Assembly (NCBI GenBank): GCA_963921335.3
Contig: CAWUFC020000002.1
Location: 1,178,001 to 1,242,000 of the forward strand
Direction: 5' to 3'
DNA length: 64,000 nucleotides
Source: CAWUFC02 sp963921335
Lineage (GTDB): Bacteria > Pseudomonadota > Gammaproteobacteria > Pseudomonadales > Halieaceae
The translations under genes and the position numbers were made by a program. Below are positions 35,356 through 44,671 of the stretch, one piece after another. The notes under the pieces were generated by a model. That model was given only the letters and a program-made list of their open reading frames with translations, had not been told where the DNA came from and searched no databases. Numbering within the stretch: the first letter of the stretch is position 1; each line of letters starts with the position of its first letter.

Positions 35356-36213
35356 ATGGAACTAAAAATAGCTATCGGAGTTGTACTTTTCAACAACAGT
35401 GAAAGGCAAGCTCAGCAACTGTTTCAATCAATCGACATCGCTGCCAGGCGAATCCCCAATCTTAATGTCTATTTGATTGATAATGGCCTGAACGCACCCC
35501 GCCAGAAATTTTCTGAGATAGCAGCACGATATGACCACAACATAGACTCCATAACTTGGTTTGAAAACAACCTGAATCTTGGATTCGGCAAGGCCCAAAA
35601 TAAGTTAATGGGTAAGGCGTTTGAGGCGGGATGCGATGCTTATATTTGCTTAAACCCAGACGGCTTCTTACATCGCTATGCGCTTGAGAGAATAGCTACG
35701 AGACTCCAGGGCACGCAGGGGCTAAGCTTGCTTGAAATGCGGCAAATACCAGCTGAGCACCCCAAACCCTATGATCCCGTTACGCTTGAAACGCCTTGGT
35801 GTTCCGGCGCCTCGCTGATGATCCCTGCCCAAATCTACAAAAGCATTGGCGGATTCGACGAGCAGTTTTTTATGTACTGTGAAGATGTCGATATATCTTG
35901 GCGCGCGAGACTCGCGAACTACAGTTGTCAAATAGTTGCCGACGCCTATTTTTATCACGATTTCTCGGCGAGAAAATACTCCCGGTCAGTTGAAATAGGC
36001 ATGTTTACCTCAGCTAGGTATCTGGCCTGGAAATGGTTACAAAAACAGCATTGTGAGCGCTTTAGTCAACATATGCTCAAGCGCGGCTTCATTGCAGACA
36101 TCGGGAAGCTACCTGATCTTTCATTCTATCCACAGATTTCAGCCGACCCTGCAGAGTTAACCAAAATTGTAGATTTTGAGCATGATTTCAATTTCTGTGA
36201 AGCTCGCTGGTAA
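35356..36213 (+). CDS. Family 2 glycosyltransferase, rhamnosyltransferase-like
   Basis: The 285-residue protein has the GT-A layout: IAIGVVLFNNSERQ at the N-terminus, ENNLNLGFGKAQNKLM, a metal-site motif CLNPDGFLH, and the acceptor or base block GGFDEQFFMYCEDVDISWRA. This closely resembles dTDP-rhamnosyl transferases of surface glycans. There is no transmembrane segment. The stop overlaps the next gene's ATG by one base (TAATG), so the two are co-translated. Confidence 0.85.
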   Translation: MELKIAIGVVLFNNSERQAQQLFQSIDIAARRIPNLNVYLIDNGLNAPRQKFSEIAARYDHNIDSITWFENNLNLGFGKAQNKLMGKAFEAGCDAYICLNPDGFLHRYALERIATRLQGTQGLSLLEMRQIPAEHPKPYDPVTLETPWCSGASLMIPAQIYKSIGGFDEQFFMYCEDVDISWRARLANYSCQIVADAYFYHDFSARKYSRSVEIGMFTSARYLAWKWLQKQHCERFSQHMLKRGFIADIGKLPDLSFYPQISADPAELTKIVDFEHDFNFCEARW

Positions 36214-37472
36214 TGAGTGATTCTCTAAAAACACTGGAATCAAGTCTTGTTTCATGTGTGATTAGATTCCACGCGCCTGAGAAACTGGAGCAATTGTCAT
36301 TGGCGCTAATGTCGATCGCGGGACAGAGCTACTGCTCGGTTGAACCGATCATCGTACTGCAGGACTTCTCGGATACTGATAGACAAGCAGTTGAAAATCT
36401 ATGCAGAGACATCCCTTGGCCAGCCAGTTTTATAGGTCCGACCGTTGTCAATGTCACTGGACTCGGGTCAGGTGACCATCGCTCTGAACTGGCAAATGCA
36501 GGGATCGCGGCTAGATCAGGTGCCCTACTGAGCTTCCTAGACTACGACGATGTCATTTACGGAAGCTGCTACAAGACACTTATTGAACGGCTAATGGTAA
36601 CCGGGTGTGTTGCTTCTTTTGTTGGCACTATCGCCAGCGATACGGAGTTAACCGCAAACGGACCATACATATCCGGAAAGCGCATTATCTTTAAAAACAA
36701 GAATAAGTATGAGTTCTTTTTCGAAAATCAACACCCAATACATTCGTTTATGCTCAAAACTGATGAAATTGACGAGGGCCTGCTTCGTTTTCAACCGGGC
36801 CTATCCAGAAACGAAGACTACATTTTTCTGTTGAGGATACTCAGTCGGTACAAGTGGGATACACAGGAGCACTCCACACCACTCACCGAGTATCAAATAC
36901 GCATAGATGGCACGAATACCATCATGAGCCCGTTCGAAAACGCAAGCATAGAAAAACAAACCCTTTGGCAACGCTCTCACGAACACCTGGCTTCTCTACG
37001 GCAGGACATTGATATTCAGATGTCAGTAGGAGAACTGCACGGTCTAATCGAACATCTCAATGCCCGAAAAAAGAACGGCCCAGACGGGCCGGATCACGAT
37101 GCCATAAAGCTGAAACACACCCTGAGGAGCGCACTGAGCTCTGCTGGCGACCTCAAAGAAACCACGCCCTATGGCTCATTAGACATCTGTGAACCCTTTG
37201 GAAGTGGTAAATTCAAGGTCGCTGGGTGGATAGCGGGCCCGGATAAAGAGCCCCTGGTCTCAGTGGTAATCACTGAAGACATTTCAAATTCGAAATGCCT
37301 GCCAGTCTCCATATTAATCGATCAGGCCAGGCCGGATGTAGGACTATCACTGGGAACTGAAGAAACCGGGTTTGGATTCGTGTGTGAGTTGCCTGGCCAG
37401 CCCCCAGAGAATCCCATACTGATTGGGATCGATGAGTTTGGACATCCCTATTTGCTTACCAGGAGTAGCTAA
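36213..37472 (+). CDS. Family 2 glycosyltransferase with extra C-terminal domain
   Basis: The 419-residue protein begins as a GT2 enzyme (VSCVIRFHAPEKLEQLSLAL; LSFLDYDDVIYGSCY gives the DxD-like motif; RNEDYIFLLRIL the late acidic block). After about residue 300 there is a separate beta-rich segment (FGSGKFKVAGWIAG ... FGFVCELPGQPPENP) that resembles the ancillary domains found in some bacterial GT2 proteins. It is translationally coupled to the upstream GT2 gene and probably adds the next sugar of the same glycan. Confidence 0.75.
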   Translation: MSDSLKTLESSLVSCVIRFHAPEKLEQLSLALMSIAGQSYCSVEPIIVLQDFSDTDRQAVENLCRDIPWPASFIGPTVVNVTGLGSGDHRSELANAGIAARSGALLSFLDYDDVIYGSCYKTLIERLMVTGCVASFVGTIASDTELTANGPYISGKRIIFKNKNKYEFFFENQHPIHSFMLKTDEIDEGLLRFQPGLSRNEDYIFLLRILSRYKWDTQEHSTPLTEYQIRIDGTNTIMSPFENASIEKQTLWQRSHEHLASLRQDIDIQMSVGELHGLIEHLNARKKNGPDGPDHDAIKLKHTLRSALSSAGDLKETTPYGSLDICEPFGSGKFKVAGWIAGPDKEPLVSVVITEDISNSKCLPVSILIDQARPDVGLSLGTEETGFGFVCELPGQPPENPILIGIDEFGHPYLLTRSS

Positions 37473-37596
37473 TGCCTGGCTGGTCACTCAGCAAATACTG
37501 ACCTCTCTGCAGAGAAAGGCTAACTGGTTTCAGAAAAAATATCTGGAGTCATGCGTCAGTTCCCCAAGCGGGAAAAGCTGTATAAAGCCCACATTC

Positions 37597-38274
37597 TTAG
37601 GCTTCCCGAAGCTTCTGGCACATCAAGCTGATTAGATCATCGTCAACAATCGCAAAAAAAACATCGCGATTGGCTCCTGCCCACTGTGCCAAAGTCCTAA
37701 AGATAAACAGACGTATGTTTTCTGGGTATCGGACCTCTTCCATTCCTCTATCGGAAGCTATCTCAACCAACATCTGGGAGAAAGCGGTTACATCGCAGCG
37801 CTTGTTATTCTTTTCGTAGTGACACCGGAATTGATCAAGCTTACTGAACAGCAGATCAAGGTCTGTATTACCACTACCTCGATGGTGATACAGATAGTGA
37901 AAATTGGCTCTGCCCTTGTAAAAGTTAAGCTTATTAACTTTTTGTAGAATATTATTCCTAACTCATGCATCCGCGATCACATCATGGTGGGTGAACTCAA
38001 AACCATTGCTTTGAAGCGCTTCATATATGTCATCTGCTTTAGAATAACGCCTGTTTCTTACTACTTTTGCTGCGCCTACATGATCATAGTAAAGGTATTT
38101 TTGACTTAACAGGTAGGCATAGTCTTCACTCTCCAGGTGGAGAGCGTAATCTATATTACTTCTACCGCTTGAATAAACGGTGCTAAAGGTTTCCAGGCCA
38201 TGTCGACGCAAAATATTATCGGGCAGACAATTCTCTCCCAATGACAGATAAAAAGTATCCGGCACTTCGCTCAT
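37597..38274 (-). pseudogene. DUF1796 family (putative papain-like peptidase), in-frame TGA
   Basis: The start (ATG 38272-38274) overlaps the sulfotransferase stop as ATGA. The N-terminal half has the DUF1796 opening FYLSLGENCLPDNILRRHGL. A TGA at 37963-37965 then interrupts it, but the same frame continues as clear coding sequence (VRNNILQKVNKLNFYKGRAN ... FHYLYHHRGSGNTDLDLLF ... LFIFRTLAQWAGANRDVFF) to a TAA at 37597. The full length of about 225 residues fits the family. DUF1796 genes are frequent in capsule and glycan islands. It is a nonsense mutation or a sequence error; a CGA or TGG codon would become TGA by one change. Confidence 0.7.
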
Positions 38275-38951
38275 CGGTCTTGATCTGACCAATATGGCTG
38301 CCAGAAGTCGTCATAGTCGCGCGAATAAACGCGCCTGCATACTTCCATGACCAGTGGCGTTTCCATTTCAGGATTCTTACCAAAGGTTCTATTCTTAACA
38401 GGGAGCTCCACACCAAAATTCAATACAAAAAATTGGTTGAGTTCAGATAAGGGTACAAGTTGTGTAAAGGCATCGACACTCGAACCGCTATTACTGTAAA
38501 TAAGGTGCTGTGGCTGAGTATGTCCATCCAGCATATGCAATGCTGGTAAGTATTTGGTATACACATCTATGGCTTGAGTAGTCTGCTTTTCCTTGCTGGT
38601 AAGCCCAATGAATGCTTCGTAATCCTGTAAAGAAGCTACTTGCTTTAAGATATGGAACCCGTGGTTCAGGTTGCCCTCGGGGTCTACAAAATCCCAGTCT
38701 TTATTAACTATCCAATTGTAGTAGAAAGAAACGTAGCGCTTAACAGGGTCTCGTACGATCAGGTAGACCTTGTACCCCCTAATCTCATCACTTCCAATCA
38801 CACGCTTGAAAGTGTCAGGGTTTATGCTCTTGTCAAAGGAAATCTGCATGTCGATCTCTTCGGCATTGAGACTGGAGAAACCAACCTTATAATTGCAGAC
38901 TACAACGATCCTTCTAGAGTGACATACTAAATATCTGTTTCTTTGGGCCAT
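38271..38951 (-). CDS. Sulfotransferase family protein
   Basis: The 226-residue protein has the two PAPS-binding blocks of sulfotransferases: VVVCNYKVGFSSLNAEE near residue 16 (5'-phosphosulfate loop, with Lys in the expected place) and VYLIVRDPVKRYVSFYYN near residue 62 (3'-phosphate site with Arg and Ser). It probably transfers sulfate to a glycan of this island. Sulfated surface polysaccharides are common in marine bacteria. It is the first gene of a two-gene unit with the DUF1796 gene. Confidence 0.8.
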   Translation of the reverse strand: MAQRNRYLVCHSRRIVVVCNYKVGFSSLNAEEIDMQISFDKSINPDTFKRVIGSDEIRGYKVYLIVRDPVKRYVSFYYNWIVNKDWDFVDPEGNLNHGFHILKQVASLQDYEAFIGLTSKEKQTTQAIDVYTKYLPALHMLDGHTQPQHLIYSNSGSSVDAFTQLVPLSELNQFFVLNFGVELPVKNRTFGKNPEMETPLVMEVCRRVYSRDYDDFWQPYWSDQDR

Positions 38952-39121
38952 GGTTTAGTTCAGTTGAGTGGGAACGAATACTCTGACAAACTTTCTATCC
39001 AGATAAAATGCCAAATATCTCTATTCACCTAAGCGTTGCTAAGACGGGTAGTCCGGAGCTTGTTTGGTGACATGACTGCCTTAGCAATGACAGTGCCCGC
39101 TGAATTATAAGGCTTCATCTG

Positions 39122-39595
39122 TTAGCCATGAGCGGCTTGTACCAGGCTTAAAAGTGTAACTTTCGATTTATCTATAGTCTCCGCATATTCTTCTATCAGA
39201 GCCTTGGCTTGCTGATGCAGTACAAACTGATGCTCAAGCTCTTCCAGAGCCTGGTTCAGCCTCACTTCCAGTATTCTTTTTTCCTCTAGCAATGCGTTGC
39301 CATCATTATGCTCTTCCTGCCACTTAACAAAGTACTCCTCCAACTCTTCCTGCACCTGATGAAGCTGCAACAAGAGCAACTCTGCCTCTTTATCTGAAGC
39401 GTCTTTTCCGGCTTGCGATTCCAGGACTCTTGCCTCATTTTCCGCATGGTCTCGCCCAGCCAGGGCTCGCTCTATCTGACGGTTATTACGTTCAACTTCT
39501 TCGCTGAGTCGCATATTCTCGACGCGCAGCTCATCCACCAATGCGACTGGCGCACCGTTTAACATTGAAAGCAGCATCTCTCGAAAATTAACCAT
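39122..39595 (-). CDS. Coiled-coil protein of the glycan island
   Basis: The 157-residue protein is almost wholly coiled coil: heptad-rich runs such as LRVENMRLSEEVERNNRQIE and LLQLHQVQEELEEYFVKWQE. The QLHQVQEELE-x-YF motif recurs in coiled-coil parts of proteins linked to bacterial glycosyltransferases. It has no signal peptide or membrane segment. It may be a scaffold or chain-length ruler, but that is an inference. It lies alone, divergent from the next gene. Confidence 0.65.
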   Translation of the reverse strand: MVNFREMLLSMLNGAPVALVDELRVENMRLSEEVERNNRQIERALAGRDHAENEARVLESQAGKDASDKEAELLLLQLHQVQEELEEYFVKWQEEHNDGNALLEEKRILEVRLNQALEELEHQFVLHQQAKALIEEYAETIDKSKVTLLSLVQAAHG

Positions 39596-39698
39596 AACCA
39601 GTACCTGAGATCGGATTGCGATAGACGAAAGATACCATAGGTACTGTGGGCCTTTTTTGAAGTAACATCAGTAGACTAAGTTTCATGCAGCGTAAAAA

Positions 39699-41095
39699 AT
39701 GACGTCCGGAAAACAACTGAGCACCCTGCGGAGAGCAAATACTGCTTTGCGAAGCAAAGAATTCGCTTCTGCTATGAGTCTCTATGCGGAGTCATTGCGG
39801 GCAGCGCCTCAGTTATCATCCACAATTCGCTTCAACATGGATACTGTAGCGCGACTTCAAAAGGCAGCCAGGAAGAACGCGGCTCCACTAAGCGTCGGCG
39901 TTTGCGGCTGGGAGCTCTCTCACAATGCCGCAGGAAGGGCTTATACACTGGCCAGTATCTATAAGGAGTTCTCGAATGTAGAGATTATTGGAATGATTTT
40001 CTCTGCCTGGGGTAGCCACGTCTGGTATCCGATTCGAGAGGCCGATTTCAAAATCAGTTCTGCAATAATTGAAGATCCGTCCCTTTTTTTACACAGGTAG
40101 TCGAGCTTGTCGCTGCACATCCTTTCGACGTTGTGCATCTGTCCAAGCCTCGCGCGCCAAACATTTTGGTCGGATTGCTGTATAAAATGATTTGGGGCGC
40201 CAAAGTTCTTATTGATATTGATGACGAAGAGCTTGCAATTGTCCGAACAGATTCAGAGTTCTCTATTGAAGAATACCTGTAAAGCCATGAAAAACTTCCC
40301 GACCTGTCAGATTTGCCTGGTGTGGATTGGACAAGATTGGCGGTAGGTTTGGTTCATGAGTTCGATGGCATTACCGTTTCGAACGAAGAATTGCAAAACA
40401 GGTATGGGGGTGAGGTCATCTACCACGCTAGGGACCATCGAAAGTTCCATCCATCGAAACAATTAACAAAAAATAGCCGGCAAAATTTTGGAATCCCACT
40501 CAATAAGCGCGTTGTTCTGTTTTTTGGTACCGGACGAAAACACAAAGGTTTAGTCGATGTAGCTCAGGCAATAGCGTCACTAGAGCGGGACGATATTGTG
40601 TTTGTACTCGCCGGAGATATGCATGAACCAGGCCTAGCCGATCAGATTAAAACCGTAAGCAACTGCCAGTGTGTATTTCTTGAAATGCAGCATTTTGATG
40701 ACATAGCCTCAGTAGTAGCAATAGCTGACATATGCATTCTCAGTCAGGATGTTAAATCGCCTATTTCGGAATTTCAGCTGCCTGCTAAGCTAACAGATGC
40801 ATTAGCAATGGGTATTGTGGTTATCGCGGAGAAGACACCACCGCTTAACAAGTTTATTCAAGCGGGTGTTGTAGTCGACTCAAGAGGCTCTCTGGCCGAT
40901 ACGCTTAAAGACGTTTTAGACCACTTTGAAGCGCACCATCAAGAGGCTTCTATGCGAAGGAAAATCTTCTTGAAGTTTCTCACAACCGAAGTAAACGCCA
41001 AGAAGCTAGAACGCGTTGTTAAAGAATCTGCAAACGGCTCTGTTGGTTTCGAAGCTAATATCACCAATAGCTTTGGAGATTTCCCATTTCAGTAG
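39699..41095 (+). pseudogene. Glycosyltransferase with a frameshift at T7 and an in-frame stop
   Basis: Three stretches join into one protein of about 465 residues. The first has a short TPR-like opening (LRRANTALRSKEFASAMSLY) and VGVCGWELSHNAAGRAYTL, and ends at the T7 run 40084-40090. The -1 frame then continues as TQVVELVAAHPFDVVHLSKP ... LIDIDDEELAIV to a TAA at 40280-40282. Past that stop, in the same frame, comes SHEKLPDLSDLPGVDWTRLA, then the GT-B donor half (RVVLFFGTGRKHKGLVDVAQ ... FQLPAKLTDALAMGIVVIAE). One T plus one base change would repair it. The local CTT TTT TTA matches the T_TTT_TTA slippery heptamer. Two lesions in one gene favour a true pseudogene over an error, but do not prove it. 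Confidence 0.7.
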
Positions 41096-41150
41096 CATTA
41101 AGCAATCTCTTGTTCAGTTCGTTATATCGATGAAATGAAAGCGCACAAGT

Positions 41151-41264
41151 ATGGCGAAAAAAGATCACTTGAGAATTAGCTATTTCCACTTTGGTTTACC
41201 AAGTGCTGAACCGGATCAGATTACTAGCGATTTCAAGACGGTAAAAGCAATCCATGAATATTAG
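41151..41264 (+). other. Short open frame before the large glycosyltransferase
   Basis: A 37-codon frame (MAKKDHLRISYFHFGLPSAE onward) starts at 41151 and overlaps the next gene's ATG by 11 bp. LRISYFHFGLPS looks like the first strand of a glycosyltransferase, so this may be the remnant of a deleted gene. A leader peptide is the other option. No strong ribosome site is present. Confidence 0.3.
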
Positions 41265-44200
41265 CGATGAAAGCCCGCTGGTTAAGGCTAGAGATTTAGC
41301 AACTCTCGCAGGCAGCGCTCTTTTTGATAAGGAATACTATGTATCTCAGTGCCCTCATCTTATGGGCAAGAATGTCGATCTGATTTCACACTATCTGCTG
41401 GTGGGACGCCTGCAGGGAAAAACACCGAATCCAGACTTTGGCCCGGCTTTAAACATACAAACCAATAAAAAGCACTTAAAGGATGGTGAGGATCCTTTTC
41501 TACACTACCTGACAGTGGGTGCTCAGGCCGGCTTAAAACTGCGTGAAACCACAGAACAAGAACTGCATGAGATACCCAGCTTTAGATATCGAGTTCTTAA
41601 CTCAACGCTGATTAACTGGACCAAGGAAGAAACAAAGCAAAGAAATCCGAAGCTTACGTCCGTCGTCATACCGGTATTTAATGAGCCTGAACTAACCGAA
41701 GAATGTATCTTCAGTCTATATCAGCACACACCCTCAGATGCTTTTGAACTGCTTGTTGTAGACAATGGCAGTGATTTGCACACCAGGCAGCTTCTTCAGT
41801 CCCTTGAAGAACAGCACGAGAATCTAAATCTTCTGAGGCTTGAAGAAAATCTCTATTTTGCCCTTGGCTGCAATCTAGGATTCGCCGCCGCTCGGGGAGA
41901 AACGGTTGTTTTTCTCAATAATGATACGCGGCTCACAAATGGATGGCTTGATCCATTGGTAGAGGCTTTGAAGGTGGAGGAAATTTCAGCCGTACAACCT
42001 CAGCTGTGTTATCCAGATGGCGCCATTCAGTGTATGGGTGTGGTCTTTTCGGAGAAAAGTCCGCTTGGCTATCCAATTTATCAGGGCATGCATCCCGAAC
42101 CGGAGTGGGCGGGCTATAGCAGAGCTTTTCAGGCCGTTACTGGAGCCTGCATGGCCTTAAGAGCGCAGGATTTTGCACATCTAAGAGGTTTTGATCCTGT
42201 ATATATCAACGGGCAGGAAGATGTGGATCTTTGCTTGCGCCTGAATCAGCTTAACGAGCGACATTGCTGGTTAGCAGCCAACTCTAAAGTGATTCATGTG
42301 GGCGAGGCTTCAGTTGGTAGGTTCTACCATGTGATACACAACAGGAAACAGTTTATTAGTAGCAGAAAATCTTTGATTAGCGCCGATGACATAGAAAATT
42401 ATACGTCGGACAACTTTCAGGTCGTGGATTGGAAGCTGGATAGCGAAAACAATAAAAAGAATGGCGTAGAGATCTACCTGCCTAAACTTCAGCGAACTGG
42501 GGCAGACAATGATCAAGAATTTTGCAAAGAACGACAGCATTCTTATGATCAAATCATGCAGGACAATCTTCGAACGCTTCCATTTGACTTGAGTGGCTTC
42601 GAGAAAGTGCTGCAATTTGCACCGAAAGCACTTGTTCCTGTTCACGGAGAATATACGTCCGCAAGATTGCGAATCTGCTGGGTCGTGCCTCATTTCGGTA
42701 TCGGCAATGGGGGTCGCATGACCATTTTCCGGATCGCCAAACTTCTGGAAAACTTCGGCCACGAAATAGAAATTTGGGTGCACTCTCAAAGCGATAAAAA
42801 TCTAGAGTCCCCAAAATATGATTCACTAATAAGAAAACATTATCAGGCCATTGATGCCAGGGTTTATATGCTAGGTGCAAGCGACCATGCCCTGAATAGA
42901 GTTTCGGGCGATGTGGTTATTGCAACTGACAGGATGAGCGTATATCCGGTTATGGCGATGAGACACTTCCGGCGTCGCTTCTATTTTGTACAGGATTATG
43001 AACCAGCTTTCTATCCAGTCAGCACTGAGTATTACCTTACAAAGAACACATACTCTCAAGGATTGGATTGTCTATGCGCTAGCGAGTGGTTAAAGGACTT
43101 GATAAGCACCAGGCATAAACAATGGGCAATAGCCTGGCCGCTAGCCGTGGACCATTCGGTATACAAGCACTCTGGGGCACAACGTGTTGCAAAGCAAATT
43201 GCCTTCTACACCAGAAGGAGAACACCAAGGCGCTTGGTAGAGCTGGGTTTTCTCGCCTTGCTGGAGCTATTCGCTAGAGGTCATCGATTTCAGGTTGTCA
43301 TGTTTGGTGATGACAAAGAAGTTCCAGCCACGCCCTATCTTACAATTAATCGAGGTGTTCTGGATTCTGAGCAGCTAAAAAAGCTTTACAATGAATCGTC
43401 CGTAGGCTTGGTCTTTTCCGGTACCAACTACTCGCTCATACCCAACGAAATGATGGCATGCGGGCTTCCCCTTGTGGACCTTCGCGGAGAAAACACCGAT
43501 CTCGCATTTGGAAAGGATACCGTATGTCGTGCAGAGCCTGAGTTCCGAGATATAGCAGACAAGCTTGAATTGCTTCTCACCGACCATACTCACTGGTCTC
43601 AACGGCAGAAAAATGGTCTAAATTACATTGCTCAATTTTCCTGGGAAAATTCTGCGAAAGTTATTGAGCAAGCAATTGTAAAACGACTGAATGAGACACA
43701 GGGTTTACACAACAGCCAGCAAGTTCAATCCGGGGCTCAGTATTATGCATCGGTGGTAATACCATCCTACAACGGGGGAGATTTGCTTGATCAGGTTCTC
43801 GACGCTGTACTGTCGCAAGTTACGCCCTGGCATTTCGAGATACTGGTGATTGATAGCGGTAGCACCGATGGCAGCTTGGAAAGGATAAGGACAAGAGAAG
43901 GTATACGCCTGCACGAGATAGCCAATGAAGATTTCGGCCACGGGCGAACAAGAAATCTTGGGGTAGAGTTAACCAGTGGGGAATATGTGGCGTACCTTAC
44001 ACAGGATGCTTTACCTACCAGCTGCTACTGGCTAATGAATCTTGTGAGCACACTGGAAAGTGAGCCGGATTGTGCCGGCGCTTTTGGAAAGCATGTTGCC
44101 TATCCCGACCATTCCCCTTTCATCAAATTAGATATGGCCAGGTATTTTGATGAATGGATAGGCCGCGGTCCGGCGGCACTCTACAAGGCTACTGACAAGA

Positions 44201-44607
44201 GAAAGTTTCTTGAAGATCAGGCTTGGCGGAAGAGGTGCCACGCTTTCTCTAATAACAACTCCTGCCTGCGAAGAGCAAGCTGGCTAGATGTACCGTTTCA
44301 AGATGTTGTTTACGGCGAAGATCAACTGTGGGCGTTGGATGTGCTGGAAGCTGGTTACGGCAAAGTGTACGTCAATGATGCAGAAGTTTATCACTCTCAT
44401 GACTATAGCTTCAGAGAAACTCTTAGAAGATCCATCACTGAAGGTCTCTATTTCAAGAAGCACTTTGACTATGATCTCTGCAATGGTAAACAGGCGGCAA
44501 GAGAAATGCTGTCGCGAATCAATCAAAGAGACATGGAGCACGCCAAAGATTATGGAATACCTGAAGACATCCTAAAACGACGCAAAAACTCAATTTTGCG
44601 CGGGTAA
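41254..44607 (+). CDS. Three-module glycosyltransferase (GT2-GT4-like-GT2)
   Basis: The 1117-residue protein combines three catalytic units. A first GT2 domain (about residues 133-360) has VVIPVFNEPELTEECIFSLY, VVFLNNDTRLTNG and INGQEDVDLCLRL. A GT-B unit (about 469-800) has RICWVVPHFGIGNGGRM and IPNEMMACGLPLVDL. A second GT2 domain (about 829-1117) has VVIPSYNGGDLLDQVL, VIDSGSTDGS and VVYGEDQLWALDVL, close to rhamnosyltransferases. It also has an N-terminal helical part (about 1-130). It could build a repeating or multi-sugar piece of the glycan in one polypeptide. Base composition is AT-rich, like the island. Confidence 0.85.
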   Translation: MNISDESPLVKARDLATLAGSALFDKEYYVSQCPHLMGKNVDLISHYLLVGRLQGKTPNPDFGPALNIQTNKKHLKDGEDPFLHYLTVGAQAGLKLRETTEQELHEIPSFRYRVLNSTLINWTKEETKQRNPKLTSVVIPVFNEPELTEECIFSLYQHTPSDAFELLVVDNGSDLHTRQLLQSLEEQHENLNLLRLEENLYFALGCNLGFAAARGETVVFLNNDTRLTNGWLDPLVEALKVEEISAVQPQLCYPDGAIQCMGVVFSEKSPLGYPIYQGMHPEPEWAGYSRAFQAVTGACMALRAQDFAHLRGFDPVYINGQEDVDLCLRLNQLNERHCWLAANSKVIHVGEASVGRFYHVIHNRKQFISSRKSLISADDIENYTSDNFQVVDWKLDSENNKKNGVEIYLPKLQRTGADNDQEFCKERQHSYDQIMQDNLRTLPFDLSGFEKVLQFAPKALVPVHGEYTSARLRICWVVPHFGIGNGGRMTIFRIAKLLENFGHEIEIWVHSQSDKNLESPKYDSLIRKHYQAIDARVYMLGASDHALNRVSGDVVIATDRMSVYPVMAMRHFRRRFYFVQDYEPAFYPVSTEYYLTKNTYSQGLDCLCASEWLKDLISTRHKQWAIAWPLAVDHSVYKHSGAQRVAKQIAFYTRRRTPRRLVELGFLALLELFARGHRFQVVMFGDDKEVPATPYLTINRGVLDSEQLKKLYNESSVGLVFSGTNYSLIPNEMMACGLPLVDLRGENTDLAFGKDTVCRAEPEFRDIADKLELLLTDHTHWSQRQKNGLNYIAQFSWENSAKVIEQAIVKRLNETQGLHNSQQVQSGAQYYASVVIPSYNGGDLLDQVLDAVLSQVTPWHFEILVIDSGSTDGSLERIRTREGIRLHEIANEDFGHGRTRNLGVELTSGEYVAYLTQDALPTSCYWLMNLVSTLESEPDCAGAFGKHVAYPDHSPFIKLDMARYFDEWIGRGPAALYKATDKRKFLEDQAWRKRCHAFSNNNSCLRRASWLDVPFQDVVYGEDQLWALDVLEAGYGKVYVNDAEVYHSHDYSFRETLRRSITEGLYFKKHFDYDLCNGKQAAREMLSRINQRDMEHAKDYGIPEDILKRRKNSILRG

Positions 44608-44671
44608 GTGGATTCTATCTTGCTGGGAAGGGAAAGGGGCAAATAAGCGCGTAAAGGTAGAATAGGCCTTT

